DNA of 42,577 nt from the IMG/VR virus record IMGVR_UViG_3300005731_000036, positions 1-42,577 of that record, one strand, 5' to 3'. Positions 14,680 through 21,464 of this stretch are shown here, in pieces. A program made the translations under genes and the position numbers. The notes below the pieces were generated by a model. The model saw only the letters and a program-made list of their open reading frames with translations, was not told the DNA's origin and made no database searches. The DNA is from a virus. Positions within the stretch are counted from its first letter, which is position 1. Each line of letters opens with the position of its first letter.

Positions 14680-15062
14680 CCCCTCTCAGACCAAACAACA
14701 CCATTCTCTGCGCCCCATTTGTAAACCCACTCGATTAGGTCTGCCATTTGCTTCACCCCTAACTGTGAGCTGCGAAACCCGACCGGGAACGGCTCACCAT
14801 TTAGGCCCATCTCAAATCGCGTCTCATGGCCTAGAGAATGCATAAACAACATCTTCCATGTGTCTGGCGTATACTTCTGCCCGTTATGCTCTGCCTGCTT
14901 TGCTACGTCTCCAAGCATTGCCCACAGTTTCGCGTTCTGGTCAGACGTGCGCCCCGGTTCTGTAATAAATTTCACCACAGAACCATCTGGTGCCTTGTCT
15001 AGCCAAGCCCGCGCCAAAGCGCGAACCCGTGCTGATGATAATTTCAGCGTGTGCTGGGTCAC
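14670..15062 (-). CDS. ninB: NinB recombination mediator
   Basis: A 130-residue protein matching lambda NinB (Orf): an N-terminal strand-helix (VRALARAWLDKAPDGSVVKF), the motif RTSDQNAKLWAMLGDVA, and a conserved C-terminal region (TPDTWKMLFMH, later QLGVKQMADLIEWVYKWGAE). NinB binds single-stranded DNA and SSB and loads recombinase. It sits next to a Ref-like nuclease and, five genes upstream, an ERF annealase. The family length is about 140 residues, so it is full length. Confidence 0.88.
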   Translation of the reverse strand: MTQHTLKLSSARVRALARAWLDKAPDGSVVKFITEPGRTSDQNAKLWAMLGDVAKQAEHNGQKYTPDTWKMLFMHSLGHETRFEMGLNGEPFPVGFRSSQLGVKQMADLIEWVYKWGAENGVVWSERGWE

Positions 15063-15319
15063 TAGCCCATTGCCTCCTCATACATGGAAATTAGAGCTTC
15101 CTCTTCCGCCAGGGCTTCCCGATCCATCTTGCGACGTGCAAGCACCTTGCGAATGATCTTGCCATCATAGCCCGCCGCCTTGGCGGATGCGAAATACTCT
15201 TTCTCCAGCTCCGCAATCTCTGCCTTGTCGGCTTGGATGCGCTCGATCTGCTCAATGAACTGGCGAAGTTCGCTACCTTGAACCCGGCAGCTTTCGTCTT
15301 CTGTTGTGTTGAATGTCAT
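15062..15319 (-). CDS. GapR-family (DUF2312) DNA-binding protein
   Basis: An 85-residue protein with the DUF2312 pattern: LRQFIEQIERIQADKAEIAE, then AAGYDGKIIRKVLARRKMD and an acidic end. GapR of Caulobacter clamps overtwisted, AT-rich DNA ahead of replication and transcription and is confined mainly to Alphaproteobacteria and their phages. Here it may help phage DNA replication or take over host chromosome organisation. It is coupled to NinB and to the 39-residue gene upstream. Confidence 0.85.
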   Translation of the reverse strand: MTFNTTEDESCRVQGSELRQFIEQIERIQADKAEIAELEKEYFASAKAAGYDGKIIRKVLARRKMDREALAEEEALISMYEEAMG

Positions 15320-15438
15320 TAGGTCTCTCCTTTGTGTATCTCAGCCCGTTCTTTCAGGCTCTTTGCTGTTCCAGTGTGACCCCTACCAATGCGGCGAATG
15401 GTAGAGGCTAGGGTGTATAGGCGCTCTGAGGTGGTCAT
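15319..15438 (-). CDS. 39-residue basic protein
   Basis: A short frame, MTTSERLYTLASTIRRIGRG..., ending KERAEIHKGET. The stop overlaps the GapR start as TAATG, and the start overlaps the upstream stop as ATGA, so it is very likely translated as part of the coupled chain. The ribosome site for the GapR gene (GGAGAGACC) is inside its 3' end. The family was not recognised. Confidence 0.6.
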   Translation of the reverse strand: MTTSERLYTLASTIRRIGRGHTGTAKSLKERAEIHKGET

Positions 15439-15638
15439 TGCTGGTCCCTCTCCTCACGCGGCCAGTGATATAATTCACCACGCAGCCATGCAAAGGCTAG
15501 CGATGGCAGGACGATCCACTCAAAGCCCAAGTTCTCAACATGACCGTTTAGAAATGCAATCACTGACACAGCGCCAAAGAAGCATAGGAAGCCAAGTGCC
15601 ATGAAGAAGTCTGCGAAGAATTTAACGATCCACATCAT
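15435..15638 (-). CDS. Small membrane protein
   Basis: A 67-residue protein with two hydrophobic segments (FFADFFMALGFLCFFGAVSVIAF, and a second near residues 40-52), a short loop between them and a charged C terminus (YHWPREERDQQ). ATGA overlaps join it to both neighbours. Function unknown; small inner-membrane proteins in early phage operons often alter host envelope or uptake functions. Confidence 0.6.
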   Translation of the reverse strand: MMWIVKFFADFFMALGFLCFFGAVSVIAFLNGHVENLGFEWIVLPSLAFAWLRGELYHWPREERDQQ

Positions 15639-15679
15639 TCTGCCTCCAGCAGTTCCGTAAGTGCTTCTTTGCGTGTCAT
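15635..15679 (-). CDS. 14-residue coupled micro-frame
   Basis: MTRKEALTELLEAE fills the gap between the ERF gene and the membrane protein gene with ATGA overlaps at both ends. Its start resembles that of the gene before ERF (MTRREHKTQLL), so it may be a decayed copy. It probably serves to pass ribosomes along the coupled chain rather than to make a functional product, and could be spurious. Confidence 0.35.
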   Translation of the reverse strand: MTRKEALTELLEAE

Positions 15680-16299
15680 CGCCAGTCCTCCATCATGCCA
15701 GAGAATGTAAGGTCCAATTGCTTTCTAAGGTGATCTGGAATGGCCTTGTAAGCTGCCTTGAAGTTGTCAGAGTTCCACAGCTCATTAAGCGCGTTGGCGT
15801 CATCACACTTCTTTAGAGCTGCATCCATGCGCCTCATGCGCTCTTCTGGGGTCGGCTGCGCCTGCTGCTGAGAGGGCTTCGGATCGGGCTTGCGCTGCTG
15901 CGGCTTCTCGCTGTTGTCCTTACCGTCTGGATCATGCTCACTGTCATCAATGGCAAAGAGACCGCAGAGAGCGTATTTACGGGCGTAGCTGGACGCTGCA
16001 CCTGTGATCTGCGCCTCATCCATACCCTTCTTTGTGAGCGCATGCATAGCGCAACCCGTGGCCTCTACGGTCTCGCCCTCAAACGTAAACCGAACAGTTG
16101 CTGTGAGAAAGATCTGCTGGCCAACCACTGACATGCTGTCAGACATCACCAAAGATGCCCCTTCGACCTTGAGGCCCTTGTAAGCCGCAATGATATCCTC
16201 TGCCTTGCGGTAGTTGTACTTGCCGAAGTTGTTGCGCTGATCCTTTGGGGCGTTCAGCCTTGCCTGAATGTCAGCCAGTGTTTGCATTACAGTTTTCAC
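15676..16299 (-). CDS. erf: ERF-family single-strand annealing recombinase
   Basis: About 207 residues. The ERF core occupies residues about 5-130: MQTLADIQARLNAPKDQRNN, then FGKYNYRKAEDIIAAYKGL and AQITGAASSYARKYALCGLF. A Gln/Pro/Lys-rich linker and a small C-terminal domain follow. ERF proteins anneal complementary strands during recombination and genome circularisation. I chose GTG at 16299, in a GTGA overlap with the gene upstream and seven bases after GGAG; ATG at 16287 is the alternative. Works with SSB and NinB. Confidence 0.9.
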   Translation of the reverse strand: MKTVMQTLADIQARLNAPKDQRNNFGKYNYRKAEDIIAAYKGLKVEGASLVMSDSMSVVGQQIFLTATVRFTFEGETVEATGCAMHALTKKGMDEAQITGAASSYARKYALCGLFAIDDSEHDPDGKDNSEKPQQRKPDPKPSQQQAQPTPEERMRRMDAALKKCDDANALNELWNSDNFKAAYKAIPDHLRKQLDLTFSGMMEDWR

Positions 16300-16445
16300 C
16301 CGAATCTCCAATCTTTTGCCGGTACGCCCATAATGGCTTGAAGGTATGTAAAGGCCGCGCGCAGGCGGTATGCCCGGTCTGGACTGCCAACGGGATACTT
16401 CAATGCCTCCTTAAGCAGTTGTGTTTTGTGTTCTCTGCGCGTCAT
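16296..16445 (-). CDS. 49-residue protein upstream of ERF
   Basis: MTRREHKTQLLKEALKYPVG..., a helical, basic small protein ending in WRFG. Overlaps (ATGA at the start, GTGA at the stop) place it in the coupled chain. A 14-residue frame after ERF has a similar start. Function unknown. Confidence 0.6.
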   Translation of the reverse strand: MTRREHKTQLLKEALKYPVGSPDRAYRLRAAFTYLQAIMGVPAKDWRFG

Positions 16446-16741
16446 CCCAGAACCTCGCGGACGTGGATGACTTCGATGCCATCATGAAAGATTGGTTTGT
16501 GTCCATGCACTTCCGGCAGCTCTCCAGCCACCTTAACAATCCAAAACTCACGCAGATCTTTGTGCTCCTCTACAACACGAAACAGAAAAGCACGGTCCCA
16601 CAACTTATCTCCCGCCGGAGATCTGAAGTCCATCTTCACCCCCAAGTCGGTAACGTAGACAGCCTCAATAATAGAATTGCAATGAATTGGCCGATCACCT
16701 CCCACCCATGAATGCCACTTCCCGTCATTATAATTGGTCAT
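16442..16741 (-). CDS. Hypothetical 99-residue protein
   Basis: A compact protein with several Trp and His (WHSWVGGDRPIHCNS), probably alpha/beta. The ribosome site is the stereotyped GGAGAGAGACGATG seen before several other early genes. It overlaps the neighbouring frames at both ends. Family not recognised. Confidence 0.65.
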   Translation of the reverse strand: MTNYNDGKWHSWVGGDRPIHCNSIIEAVYVTDLGVKMDFRSPAGDKLWDRAFLFRVVEEHKDLREFWIVKVAGELPEVHGHKPIFHDGIEVIHVREVLG

Positions 16742-16880
16742 CGTCTCTCTCCTTACTCTCTGCGATCTTCCGGCGAAACGATGCCTTGAATATCGCGTAT
16801 TGCTTGTCTGTCAGCTTCACCCCGGCAGCGTCTAAGTCCTCATAGAAGGCACGGGCTAGGGAGAATGGGGTGGGGTGCAT
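16728..16880 (-). CDS. 50-residue helical protein
   Basis: MHPTPFSLARAFYEDLDAAG begins a short, charged, helical frame ending ERDDDQL. Its ATG overlaps the upstream stop as TGATG; its 3' end overlaps the next gene by 14 bases and contains that gene's ribosome site. No family recognised. Confidence 0.55.
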   Translation of the reverse strand: MHPTPFSLARAFYEDLDAAGVKLTDKQYAIFKASFRRKIAESKERDDDQL

Positions 16881-17122
16881 CAGTCAAAAACCTTTGCTTT
16901 AGGCTTTTCTGGCAACTCTACCCAGCTATGAATCTTGCATTCATCGCCCCAACCACCGATAACCCAAACATGACGACCCTTTAGGGCGCTGCCAACAGAG
17001 TACGGAACACTCAGGAAGAAACCCGCCCCCAGAGAACCGTCGATTTCAAGGCATGAAATTGATGTGCCGCCATCATCGTCATACGCGCCGGAAACATACA
17101 TCAGTGTAATTGGATTTCCCAT
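16880..17122 (-). CDS. Hypothetical 80-residue protein
   Basis: A mixed beta-rich small protein (ITLMYVSGAYDDDGGTSIS..., C-terminal PEKPKAKVFD). Starts at a TGATG overlap with the upstream stop and ends in TGATG with the next gene. No motif identified; part of the leftward early operon. Confidence 0.6.
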   Translation of the reverse strand: MGNPITLMYVSGAYDDDGGTSISCLEIDGSLGAGFFLSVPYSVGSALKGRHVWVIGGWGDECKIHSWVELPEKPKAKVFD

Positions 17123-17367
17123 CAGTCTACCACCTCCATGGATCGCACAATGCTATATAGGGATCGCCGCAAATCTTCATTTTCTGGAGATTCCAGTTCG
17201 ATTGCTATGTAGTCCCACTGCAAAGGGTGGGCGCTCATGTGGCATACCATTGAACGCAGAACCGCAACCTGCTCATAACTCGCCATGCCAGCGAACAGCT
17301 TGCCGAAATCATCGGTATCAACCTCCATACGCAGGATTGGCGAGCTACTTGATACGTCAACTTTCAT
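17122..17367 (-). CDS. Hypothetical 81-residue protein
   Basis: MKVDVSSSSPILRMEVDTDD begins with a short strand followed by helices (LFAGMASYEQVAVLRSMVCHM). Its last residues (MEVVD) are the same as those of the preceding gene, and the bases around both junctions (ATGGAGGTGGT.GA) are near-identical, a small local duplication. Function unknown. Confidence 0.6.
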   Translation of the reverse strand: MKVDVSSSSPILRMEVDTDDFGKLFAGMASYEQVAVLRSMVCHMSAHPLQWDYIAIELESPENEDLRRSLYSIVRSMEVVD

Positions 17368-17561
17368 CAGTCCACCACCTCCATAGGGTCACGGGTCATA
17401 GTGTCATATGCTGGGGAAACAAAGTGGGTGAACGCGATATGCGTAACCAGCAGCGCCGCGCAGCCAATGCCTGCGAACCCGAACAGCTTCACCAGCCAGA
17501 CGATCCCGTCCGTGTACTCATCTTGAAAGCTTTCCTCATGTTGCTCTACAATGTGTTTCAT
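17367..17561 (-). CDS. Single-pass membrane protein
   Basis: A 64-residue protein with an acidic N terminus and one membrane helix (LFGFAGIGCAALLVTHIAF). It is coupled upstream by ATGA and uses the ribosome block GGAGAGAGCACG. It ends in MEVVD like its downstream neighbour. A small inner-membrane early protein of unknown role. Confidence 0.6.
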   Translation of the reverse strand: MKHIVEQHEESFQDEYTDGIVWLVKLFGFAGIGCAALLVTHIAFTHFVSPAYDTMTRDPMEVVD

Positions 17562-17884
17562 CGTGCTCTCTCCTTTTCAATGTGCTGCCACTGCTCATCT
17601 GTCATCCAGTCCAAGCGTGGGCGCTTGTTTATCTTGTACAGTTCAATCATCTGCGACCGGTAATCAGTAACCGTATTAGCCACAAGCTTATCCATCAGTG
17701 CGCCAGTCTTGGCCTTATACTCTGCGACCTCTTCAGGCGTCTTTGTGCAGTCTGGAAACCACGGCTCCTTGCATGTGCAGCCACGGCCATTGGATGCCGT
17801 TTTCTCAGCCCATGGGTAGTTTTCCATTCTATGGCCTGTTCCGCTGTACGTAATGTCTGGCTTCAAGCACTTCCCGCAACGCAT
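17558..17884 (-). CDS. Cys-rich protein, first gene of the leftward operon
   Basis: A 108-residue protein with a CxxC (MRCGKC) and a further Cys cluster (GRGCTCKEPWFPDC), likely binding zinc; the C-terminal half is helical and charged. I chose the second of two adjacent ATGs, seven bases after GGAG. The open frame continues upstream to 18001, but that part crosses the promoter and operator. It heads the leftward early operon; function unknown. Confidence 0.6.
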   Translation of the reverse strand: MRCGKCLKPDITYSGTGHRMENYPWAEKTASNGRGCTCKEPWFPDCTKTPEEVAEYKAKTGALMDKLVANTVTDYRSQMIELYKINKRPRLDWMTDEQWQHIEKERAR

Positions 17885-17909
17885 CATCTCTCTCCGTCTT
17901 GCTGAGTTC

Positions 17910-17938
17910 ACACTATGGCATTGATTGCTGGGCGTCAA
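17910..17938 (-). promoter_or_regulatory. Leftward early promoter
   Basis: TTGACG and TAGTGT are separated by 17 bases, about 26 bases upstream of the first leftward gene. The -35 box is good and the -10 weak. The operator-like palindrome lies ten bases upstream. Consistent with a regulated early promoter facing away from the Cro/CI-like gene. Confidence 0.5.
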
Positions 17939-17947
17939 TAATAAAAA

Positions 17948-17984
17948 TGCAAATTTGCAATGATAGCTGTTGCGCACTTGCAAT
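17948..17984. promoter_or_regulatory. Operator-like palindrome plus half site
   Basis: A perfect 12-base palindrome TGCAAATTTGCA (17948-17959) is followed by a repeated half site: TTGCAAT occurs at 17955-17961 and again at 17978-17984. It lies between divergent early promoters and directly upstream of an HTH regulator gene, where Cro/CI-type proteins bind. Binding is an inference. Confidence 0.55.
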
Positions 17985-18000
17985 CTATATGGCATATACA
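17970..18000 (+). promoter_or_regulatory. Possible rightward early promoter
   Basis: TTGCGC and TATACA are 19 bases apart, just before the regulator start codon, with one TTGCAAT half site inside the spacer. The spacing is longer than ideal and the start codon is only five bases past the -10 box, so transcripts may be nearly leaderless or start from another site. Confidence 0.35.
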
Positions 18001-18004
18001 ATGC

Positions 18005-18208
18005 ATGGAAAAGCTAAGGCAGTATTTATCTGACAAGCGCCTGACGCAGAAGGAGTTCAGTAAGCGTTCAGGTGTAAGCGAGAGCGGTCTTTGTCGCATT
18101 CTTCAGGGCAAGATGCCGAATGTAGAGGAGGCTGTTTTCATACAAAGAGCAACGCGGGGGAAGGTTAAGCCTGCGGATTGGATCGAGGAGAGAGTAAATG
18201 AGCAATGA
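18005..18208 (+). CDS. Cro/CI-like helix-turn-helix regulator
   Basis: A 67-residue single-domain DNA-binding protein: LTQKEFSKRSGVSESGLCRILQGK is a canonical five-helix HTH pattern of the HTH_3/YdaS type. The ATG at 18005 fits the domain; upstream in-frame codons run through the operator. It stands first in the rightward early operon, divergent from the leftward one, and likely represses one or both. With no integrase it is probably a Cro-like switch between early and late phases rather than a lysogeny repressor. Confidence 0.78.
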   Translation: MEKLRQYLSDKRLTQKEFSKRSGVSESGLCRILQGKMPNVEEAVFIQRATRGKVKPADWIEERVNEQ

Positions 18209-18446
18209 TGGAGGGCCAGCGTTTCCGGTTGGCAATACAGCAACAGCAAGCGATGACTTGTACCCAGATTTTCCAGGCATGACGCTTCGCGACTATTTTG
18301 CGGGGCAGGCTCTGGCTGGAATGCTGCCTTTTGATGGGTATTCAGCCCCAATCAATTCGGACGGGCTGACTGCTGATATTTTCGCAGAAAGCGCGTATGA
18401 GCTTGCCGACGCCATGCTCTCAGCACGCAAGGAGGGCCAGTCTTGA
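18198..18446 (+). CDS. Conserved phage protein with GMTLRDYFAGQAL motif
   Basis: An 82-residue protein. GGPAFPVG near the N terminus and PGMTLRDYFAGQALAGML are hallmarks of a common, uncharacterised phage protein family found in early operons. The ribosome site GAGGAGAGAG lies inside the end of the regulator gene, with an 11-base overlap. Role unknown. Confidence 0.75.
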   Translation: MSNDGGPAFPVGNTATASDDLYPDFPGMTLRDYFAGQALAGMLPFDGYSAPINSDGLTADIFAESAYELADAMLSARKEGQS

Positions 18447-18724
18447 GCGCGGCGGATCGTAAAATGGACCCAGAGATTGAAGCTGATTGCTTCGACCCGC
18501 ACCGTGGTGAGTATGTCGTACTCTGGGATAAGCACGTTAACTTGATGCGGCAGCGCGACGAACTGGTGGAGGCTTTGGAGGCTGCGGTTGACAGCTTGAA
18601 CTTTTCACAGGCAGAGCTTCGCGCTCAGGCATCAATTCCACAGGAGGACAGTAACATGATCACAGACAGACTATCTTGGTTTTCCTCTCTCCTAGCCAAG
18701 ATCAAGGAGGCAAGCAATGAGTGA
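18443..18724 (+). CDS. Hypothetical coiled-coil protein with TTG start
   Basis: A 93-residue protein; residues 30-60 form a likely coiled coil (RQRDELVEALEAAVDSLNF). AGGAGG is well placed before TTG at 18443, which overlaps the preceding stop as TTGA; the first in-frame ATG is seven codons later. Such small coiled-coil proteins are common in phage early operons. Function unknown. Confidence 0.6.
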   Translation: MSAADRKMDPEIEADCFDPHRGEYVVLWDKHVNLMRQRDELVEALEAAVDSLNFSQAELRAQASIPQEDSNMITDRLSWFSSLLAKIKEASNE

Positions 18725-19037
18725 GGTGGATACAAGCGCAGAGGCTGTGGATCGCGTCATGTTCGGATTGCGCCCAATGAACGGTTCAAACGAAATGGAT
18801 GCAGGCGTGGCCATGATAGAAGCCATAGTTTCCGAGCGCGACACCCTCCGCGCCCAACTCGCCACAGCCCGCGCAGATGCTCTAGAGGAGGCGGCGGACG
18901 CCGTTCATATGGAGTGTTGGACTGATGGGGTTGGTGGTGAAGTAACACCAGAGTTAATGGCGGAGCAAGCCACTACATCACTGGCGATCACTGCAATACG
19001 CGCCCTCAAAGAAACCACACCACAGGAGAAGAAGTAA
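18717..19037 (+). CDS. Hypothetical 106-residue protein
   Basis: Mostly helical, with the segment SERDTLRAQLATARADALEEAADAV typical of short phage proteins that follow the preceding type. The ATG is inside the end of the upstream gene after AAGGAGG. The stop overlaps the next ATG as TAATG. Function unknown. Confidence 0.6.
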   Translation: MSEVDTSAEAVDRVMFGLRPMNGSNEMDAGVAMIEAIVSERDTLRAQLATARADALEEAADAVHMECWTDGVGGEVTPELMAEQATTSLAITAIRALKETTPQEKK

Positions 19038-19306
19038 TGCCGGATTTTGGAAAATATTGGGGCCACAGAAGGGGGCTTGGGATCAAATTTGTCCACAATG
19101 GATGGAATATTGAGATTGGATCTTTTGAGTTCACCAAGCCGGAAGAGTTTTTTGGCATGACATCCTACCAGTACAGAATGTCTAGGAATGACATTGTTCC
19201 AGGCGTATGGACCGATAAAAATGATAGAGCGCGCTTGTTTGATCGTAGATATTTCACCAGCATAGAAGAGGCCAAAGAGGCCGCAATTAAGGAAGCAAGC
19301 AAATGA
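19037..19306 (+). CDS. Hypothetical 89-residue protein
   Basis: An aromatic-rich small protein ([20 protein letters not shown]) with a C-terminal basic helix. Coupled to neighbours by TAATG and ATGA overlaps. It directly precedes SSB in the early operon. Family not recognised. Confidence 0.6.
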   Translation: MPDFGKYWGHRRGLGIKFVHNGWNIEIGSFEFTKPEEFFGMTSYQYRMSRNDIVPGVWTDKNDRARLFDRRYFTSIEEAKEAAIKEASK

Positions 19307-19752
19307 GCGGATCAGTTAATCGTGTGATTTTGCTTGGTCGGTTGGGACGTGACCCTGAATCGAGAACCTTCCAGAACGGCGGCAAGGTTGTAAACCTTCG
19401 AGTCGCCACTTCTGAGAGCTGGAAGGACAAACAGAACGGTGAGCGTAAGGAGCGCACGGAATGGCACAGCGTGGCTATCTTCAGCGAAGGCCTGTGCCGG
19501 GTTGCAGAGCAATATCTGCGCAAGGGGTCGAATGTCTACATTGAGGGACAGCTTGAAACCCGCAAGTGGCAGGACCAATCGGGCGCGGATCGCTATAGCA
19601 CAGAAATCACCCTTCGCGGTTTTGGCTCTACGCTAACCATGCTGGACAGCCAAGGCGGCGGCAACCAGGACAGCGGAGGCTATGGCGGTCAATCCGGTGG
19701 TGGGCATCAGCAACCATCGCACAATATTGATGATGATGAAATCCCTTGGTAG
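19303..19752 (+). CDS. ssb: Single-stranded DNA-binding protein
   Basis: A 149-residue SSB. The OB fold covers residues 1-110 with typical segments [35 protein letters not shown] and [19 protein letters not shown] Gly/Gln-rich linker leads to the acidic tip DDDEIPW, which recruits partner proteins. It protects single strands during phage replication and likely works with ERF and NinB. Length and tip are those of bacterial-type SSBs. Confidence 0.95.
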   Translation: MSGSVNRVILLGRLGRDPESRTFQNGGKVVNLRVATSESWKDKQNGERKERTEWHSVAIFSEGLCRVAEQYLRKGSNVYIEGQLETRKWQDQSGADRYSTEITLRGFGSTLTMLDSQGGGNQDSGGYGGQSGGGHQQPSHNIDDDEIPW

Positions 19753-19829
19753 AACAACAACTTAGCCTATCTGGATGTAGCATGACAGCCGCATCCAGTC
19801 AGCACCAACAGACACAAGGAGAGCTAGAG

Positions 19830-20009
19830 ATGACACTTGATGAGTTTTACAAAGAGCAGCAAGGGCTATTGCTTGGCTTCAAGATGGCTTGGCAGAAGGC
19901 GCACCACTCAAGGCCAGATATGTTTCCGATTGAAATGGAATCTGGAGAATTTGATGAGGCGTTTTATGCGTTCGACGGTAACGAGTTTGATCTGACAGAT
20001 ATCGACTAA
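19830..20009 (+). CDS. Hypothetical acidic protein
   Basis: A 59-residue, strongly acidic protein (ESGEFDEAFYAFDGNEFDLT) starting after AAGGAGAGCTAGAG. The open frame extends upstream to 19746, but without a ribosome site. It lies 77 bases downstream of SSB. A DNA-mimic role is conceivable from charge alone, but there is no further evidence. Confidence 0.6.
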   Translation: MTLDEFYKEQQGLLLGFKMAWQKAHHSRPDMFPIEMESGEFDEAFYAFDGNEFDLTDID

Positions 20010-20058
20010 CCCCCAGGGCTGGCTCCGGCTGGCCCTTTACACATAGAGGAGAGAGACG

Positions 20059-20448
20059 ATGGAAGCACTGCCAAAAATCAGAGACAAGGTTGATGATATG
20101 AAGCCGCTTGAGGCGGTGGATTATTTACTAGGGGTAGTAGAGGAACTGTTCCCCGCTCTTGCTGGGATAGAGCACCAAACGGACAAATGGGGGATGGCAG
20201 TAAGCCCCTCAGAACGCCTTATTCTGTGCGCCCTTGTGGATGCCTATCCCCGGTGGATGAGCTATGGTCAGCTACGGTCTGTTATAGCGCAGCAGGGAGA
20301 CCCTGACAACTTTCCCCCTCGCAGTCTGGTAAAGGTTCACGTTTGCCGCATTCGCCAGCGCCTGTCAAAAAAGCGCGGCGTGATCGAAACTCTATGGGGG
20401 CGAGGCTATCGCTTCATTCCCCATGGCAAGATGGGGGCTATGGTATGA
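20059..20448 (+). CDS. PhoB/OmpR-type winged-helix DNA-binding protein
   Basis: A 129-residue protein. The C-terminal two thirds match the Trans_reg_C winged helix (SLVKVHVCRIRQRLSKKRGV, then GRGYRFIP), the output domain of two-component regulators, here without a receiver domain. It uses the stereotyped ribosome site GGAGAGAGACGATG. The domain is intact including the recognition helix and the RGYRF wing. It may switch phage transcription or interfere with a host promoter. Confidence 0.75.
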   Translation: MEALPKIRDKVDDMKPLEAVDYLLGVVEELFPALAGIEHQTDKWGMAVSPSERLILCALVDAYPRWMSYGQLRSVIAQQGDPDNFPPRSLVKVHVCRIRQRLSKKRGVIETLWGRGYRFIPHGKMGAMV

Positions 20449-20672
20449 ATACCGAAACGCAATGCCGACTTGTTCTAAGCAAGCTCCGCAATAAAGAGAT
20501 CGTAACGCAGAAGGCAGCTAATGACTGGTTCTATCCCGTGGGCAGGCTGGCAGCTCGCATCCAAGATCTGCGCGATGCAGGCCACCACATCAGCACCCAG
20601 CTAGTGAAGAACACCCACAACAACGGCAGGCATGGCGTCTATCGTTTGATCAAGGAGGCAAGCAATGGGTAG
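20445..20672 (+). CDS. Small helix-turn-helix protein (HTH_39-like)
   Basis: A 75-residue protein: QKAANDWFYPVGRLAARIQDLRDAGHHI fits the HTH_39 pattern (bipartite HTH with RLAARI.DLR.AG) common in phages. ATGA overlap with the winged-helix gene and an eight-base overlap with the nuclease gene indicate co-translation. Likely a DNA-binding regulator. Confidence 0.7.
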   Translation: MNTETQCRLVLSKLRNKEIVTQKAANDWFYPVGRLAARIQDLRDAGHHISTQLVKNTHNNGRHGVYRLIKEASNG

Positions 20673-21087
20673 AAATAAGGACAGAGAGGGGCCAATACAG
20701 AAAGCCATAGTTGATTTCCTAAAGAAACAGTATCCGCGCGGTCTCATATTCTCTGTTCCGAATGAGCTGGCATCTAAGGTTGGTGGCGGTGACTACACCC
20801 CGGCAGGAAAGATCAAGCGCCAAAAGATGATCCGAAATGTACAGGCCAAAGCTAAGGAGCTTGGGATGCTTCCGGGGATGTCTGATTTGTGCCTTCTTCT
20901 TGATGGTATGTTCTATGCCTTTGAGGTTAAAGCTGAGGGTAACAAGCAGCAACCAAACCAGAAGATGGCTCAGATCAACATTGAGGCCAATGGCGGTGTG
21001 TATGCAGTCGTTAGGTCAATTGATGACGTTCAGGACGTTATGCGCGGTCATACGGCTATTATCGAGCATCGCGGCACCATCAGCTAG
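20665..21087 (+). CDS. VRR-NUC domain endonuclease
   Basis: A 140-residue single-domain VRR-NUC (PD-(D/E)XK superfamily). Key pieces: N-terminal Gln/Lys helix (IQKAIVDFLKKQYPRG), PGMSDLCLLL with the catalytic Asp, AFEVKAEGNKQQPNQ with the ExK pair, then GVYAVVRSIDDV. Phage members probably resolve junctions or trim DNA in replication and recombination. AAGGAGG precedes the ATG. Last gene of the rightward early operon, followed by a hairpin. Confidence 0.87.
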   Translation: MGRNKDREGPIQKAIVDFLKKQYPRGLIFSVPNELASKVGGGDYTPAGKIKRQKMIRNVQAKAKELGMLPGMSDLCLLLDGMFYAFEVKAEGNKQQPNQKMAQINIEANGGVYAVVRSIDDVQDVMRGHTAIIEHRGTIS

Positions 21088-21094
21088 ACGTGAA

Positions 21095-21133
21095 AAGACC
21101 CGCCTGGATCTGGGAGAGAGACGGGCGGGCCTT
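21095..21133 (-). terminator. Terminator for the leftward block
   Basis: AAGGCCCGCC pairs with GGCGGGTCTT (one mismatch) around a loop of about 18 bases; read leftward it is followed by TTTTC. It sits between the VRR-NUC gene and the end of the leftward block, so it probably ends both transcripts. A second stem, ACCCC/GGGGT near 21200-21225, lies between it and the next gene; the remaining bases show no gene. Confidence 0.6.
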
Positions 21134-21254
21134 AACAGGTAAACACAAGGCGGAGAAGGCCTTTAATGCTCCCCTTGTTACAACATAACCTGTAACGAGT
21201 AAACCCCCAGCCGTTAAGCTAGGGGTCTGTGCCGTGAGTGGGCTTGGTGGTAGG

Positions 21255-21461
21255 TTATCTTAGAGCTAAGGCTTTAACAACCCATCTTGGGGGCTTGTAC
21301 GCAAAGTCAGCCGTTTTCACAGGCCCTTTTTCGATATCCCCAATAAAATCACATTGGAAATGCGGTCCGCTATCGACGTTCCCTACAGATACCCAGGCGG
21401 TGTTAGACATATTTCTTTTCTTCCATTCGACTCGAACCCCGCCAATACTTTTAACTGCCAT
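21255..21461 (-). CDS. Hypothetical protein, end of leftward block
   Basis: A 68-residue basic, aromatic protein (GVRVEWKKRNMSNTAWVSVG), mostly beta by pattern. Last of four leftward genes that face the neighbouring early operons. GAGGTGAGAG precedes the start. Family not recognised. Confidence 0.6.
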   Translation of the reverse strand: MAVKSIGGVRVEWKKRNMSNTAWVSVGNVDSGPHFQCDFIGDIEKGPVKTADFAYKPPRWVVKALALR

Positions 21462-21464
21462 CTC

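Noticed and set aside
17885-18001. Upstream extension of the Cys-rich leftward gene
   Set aside because: It would cross the predicted leftward promoter and operator; the ATG pair after GGAGAGAG is the better start.
21190-21225. ACCCC/GGGGT stem near the end of the leftward block
   Set aside because: Short stem with a mismatch and a weak T-run; the hairpin at 21095-21133 is the better terminator.
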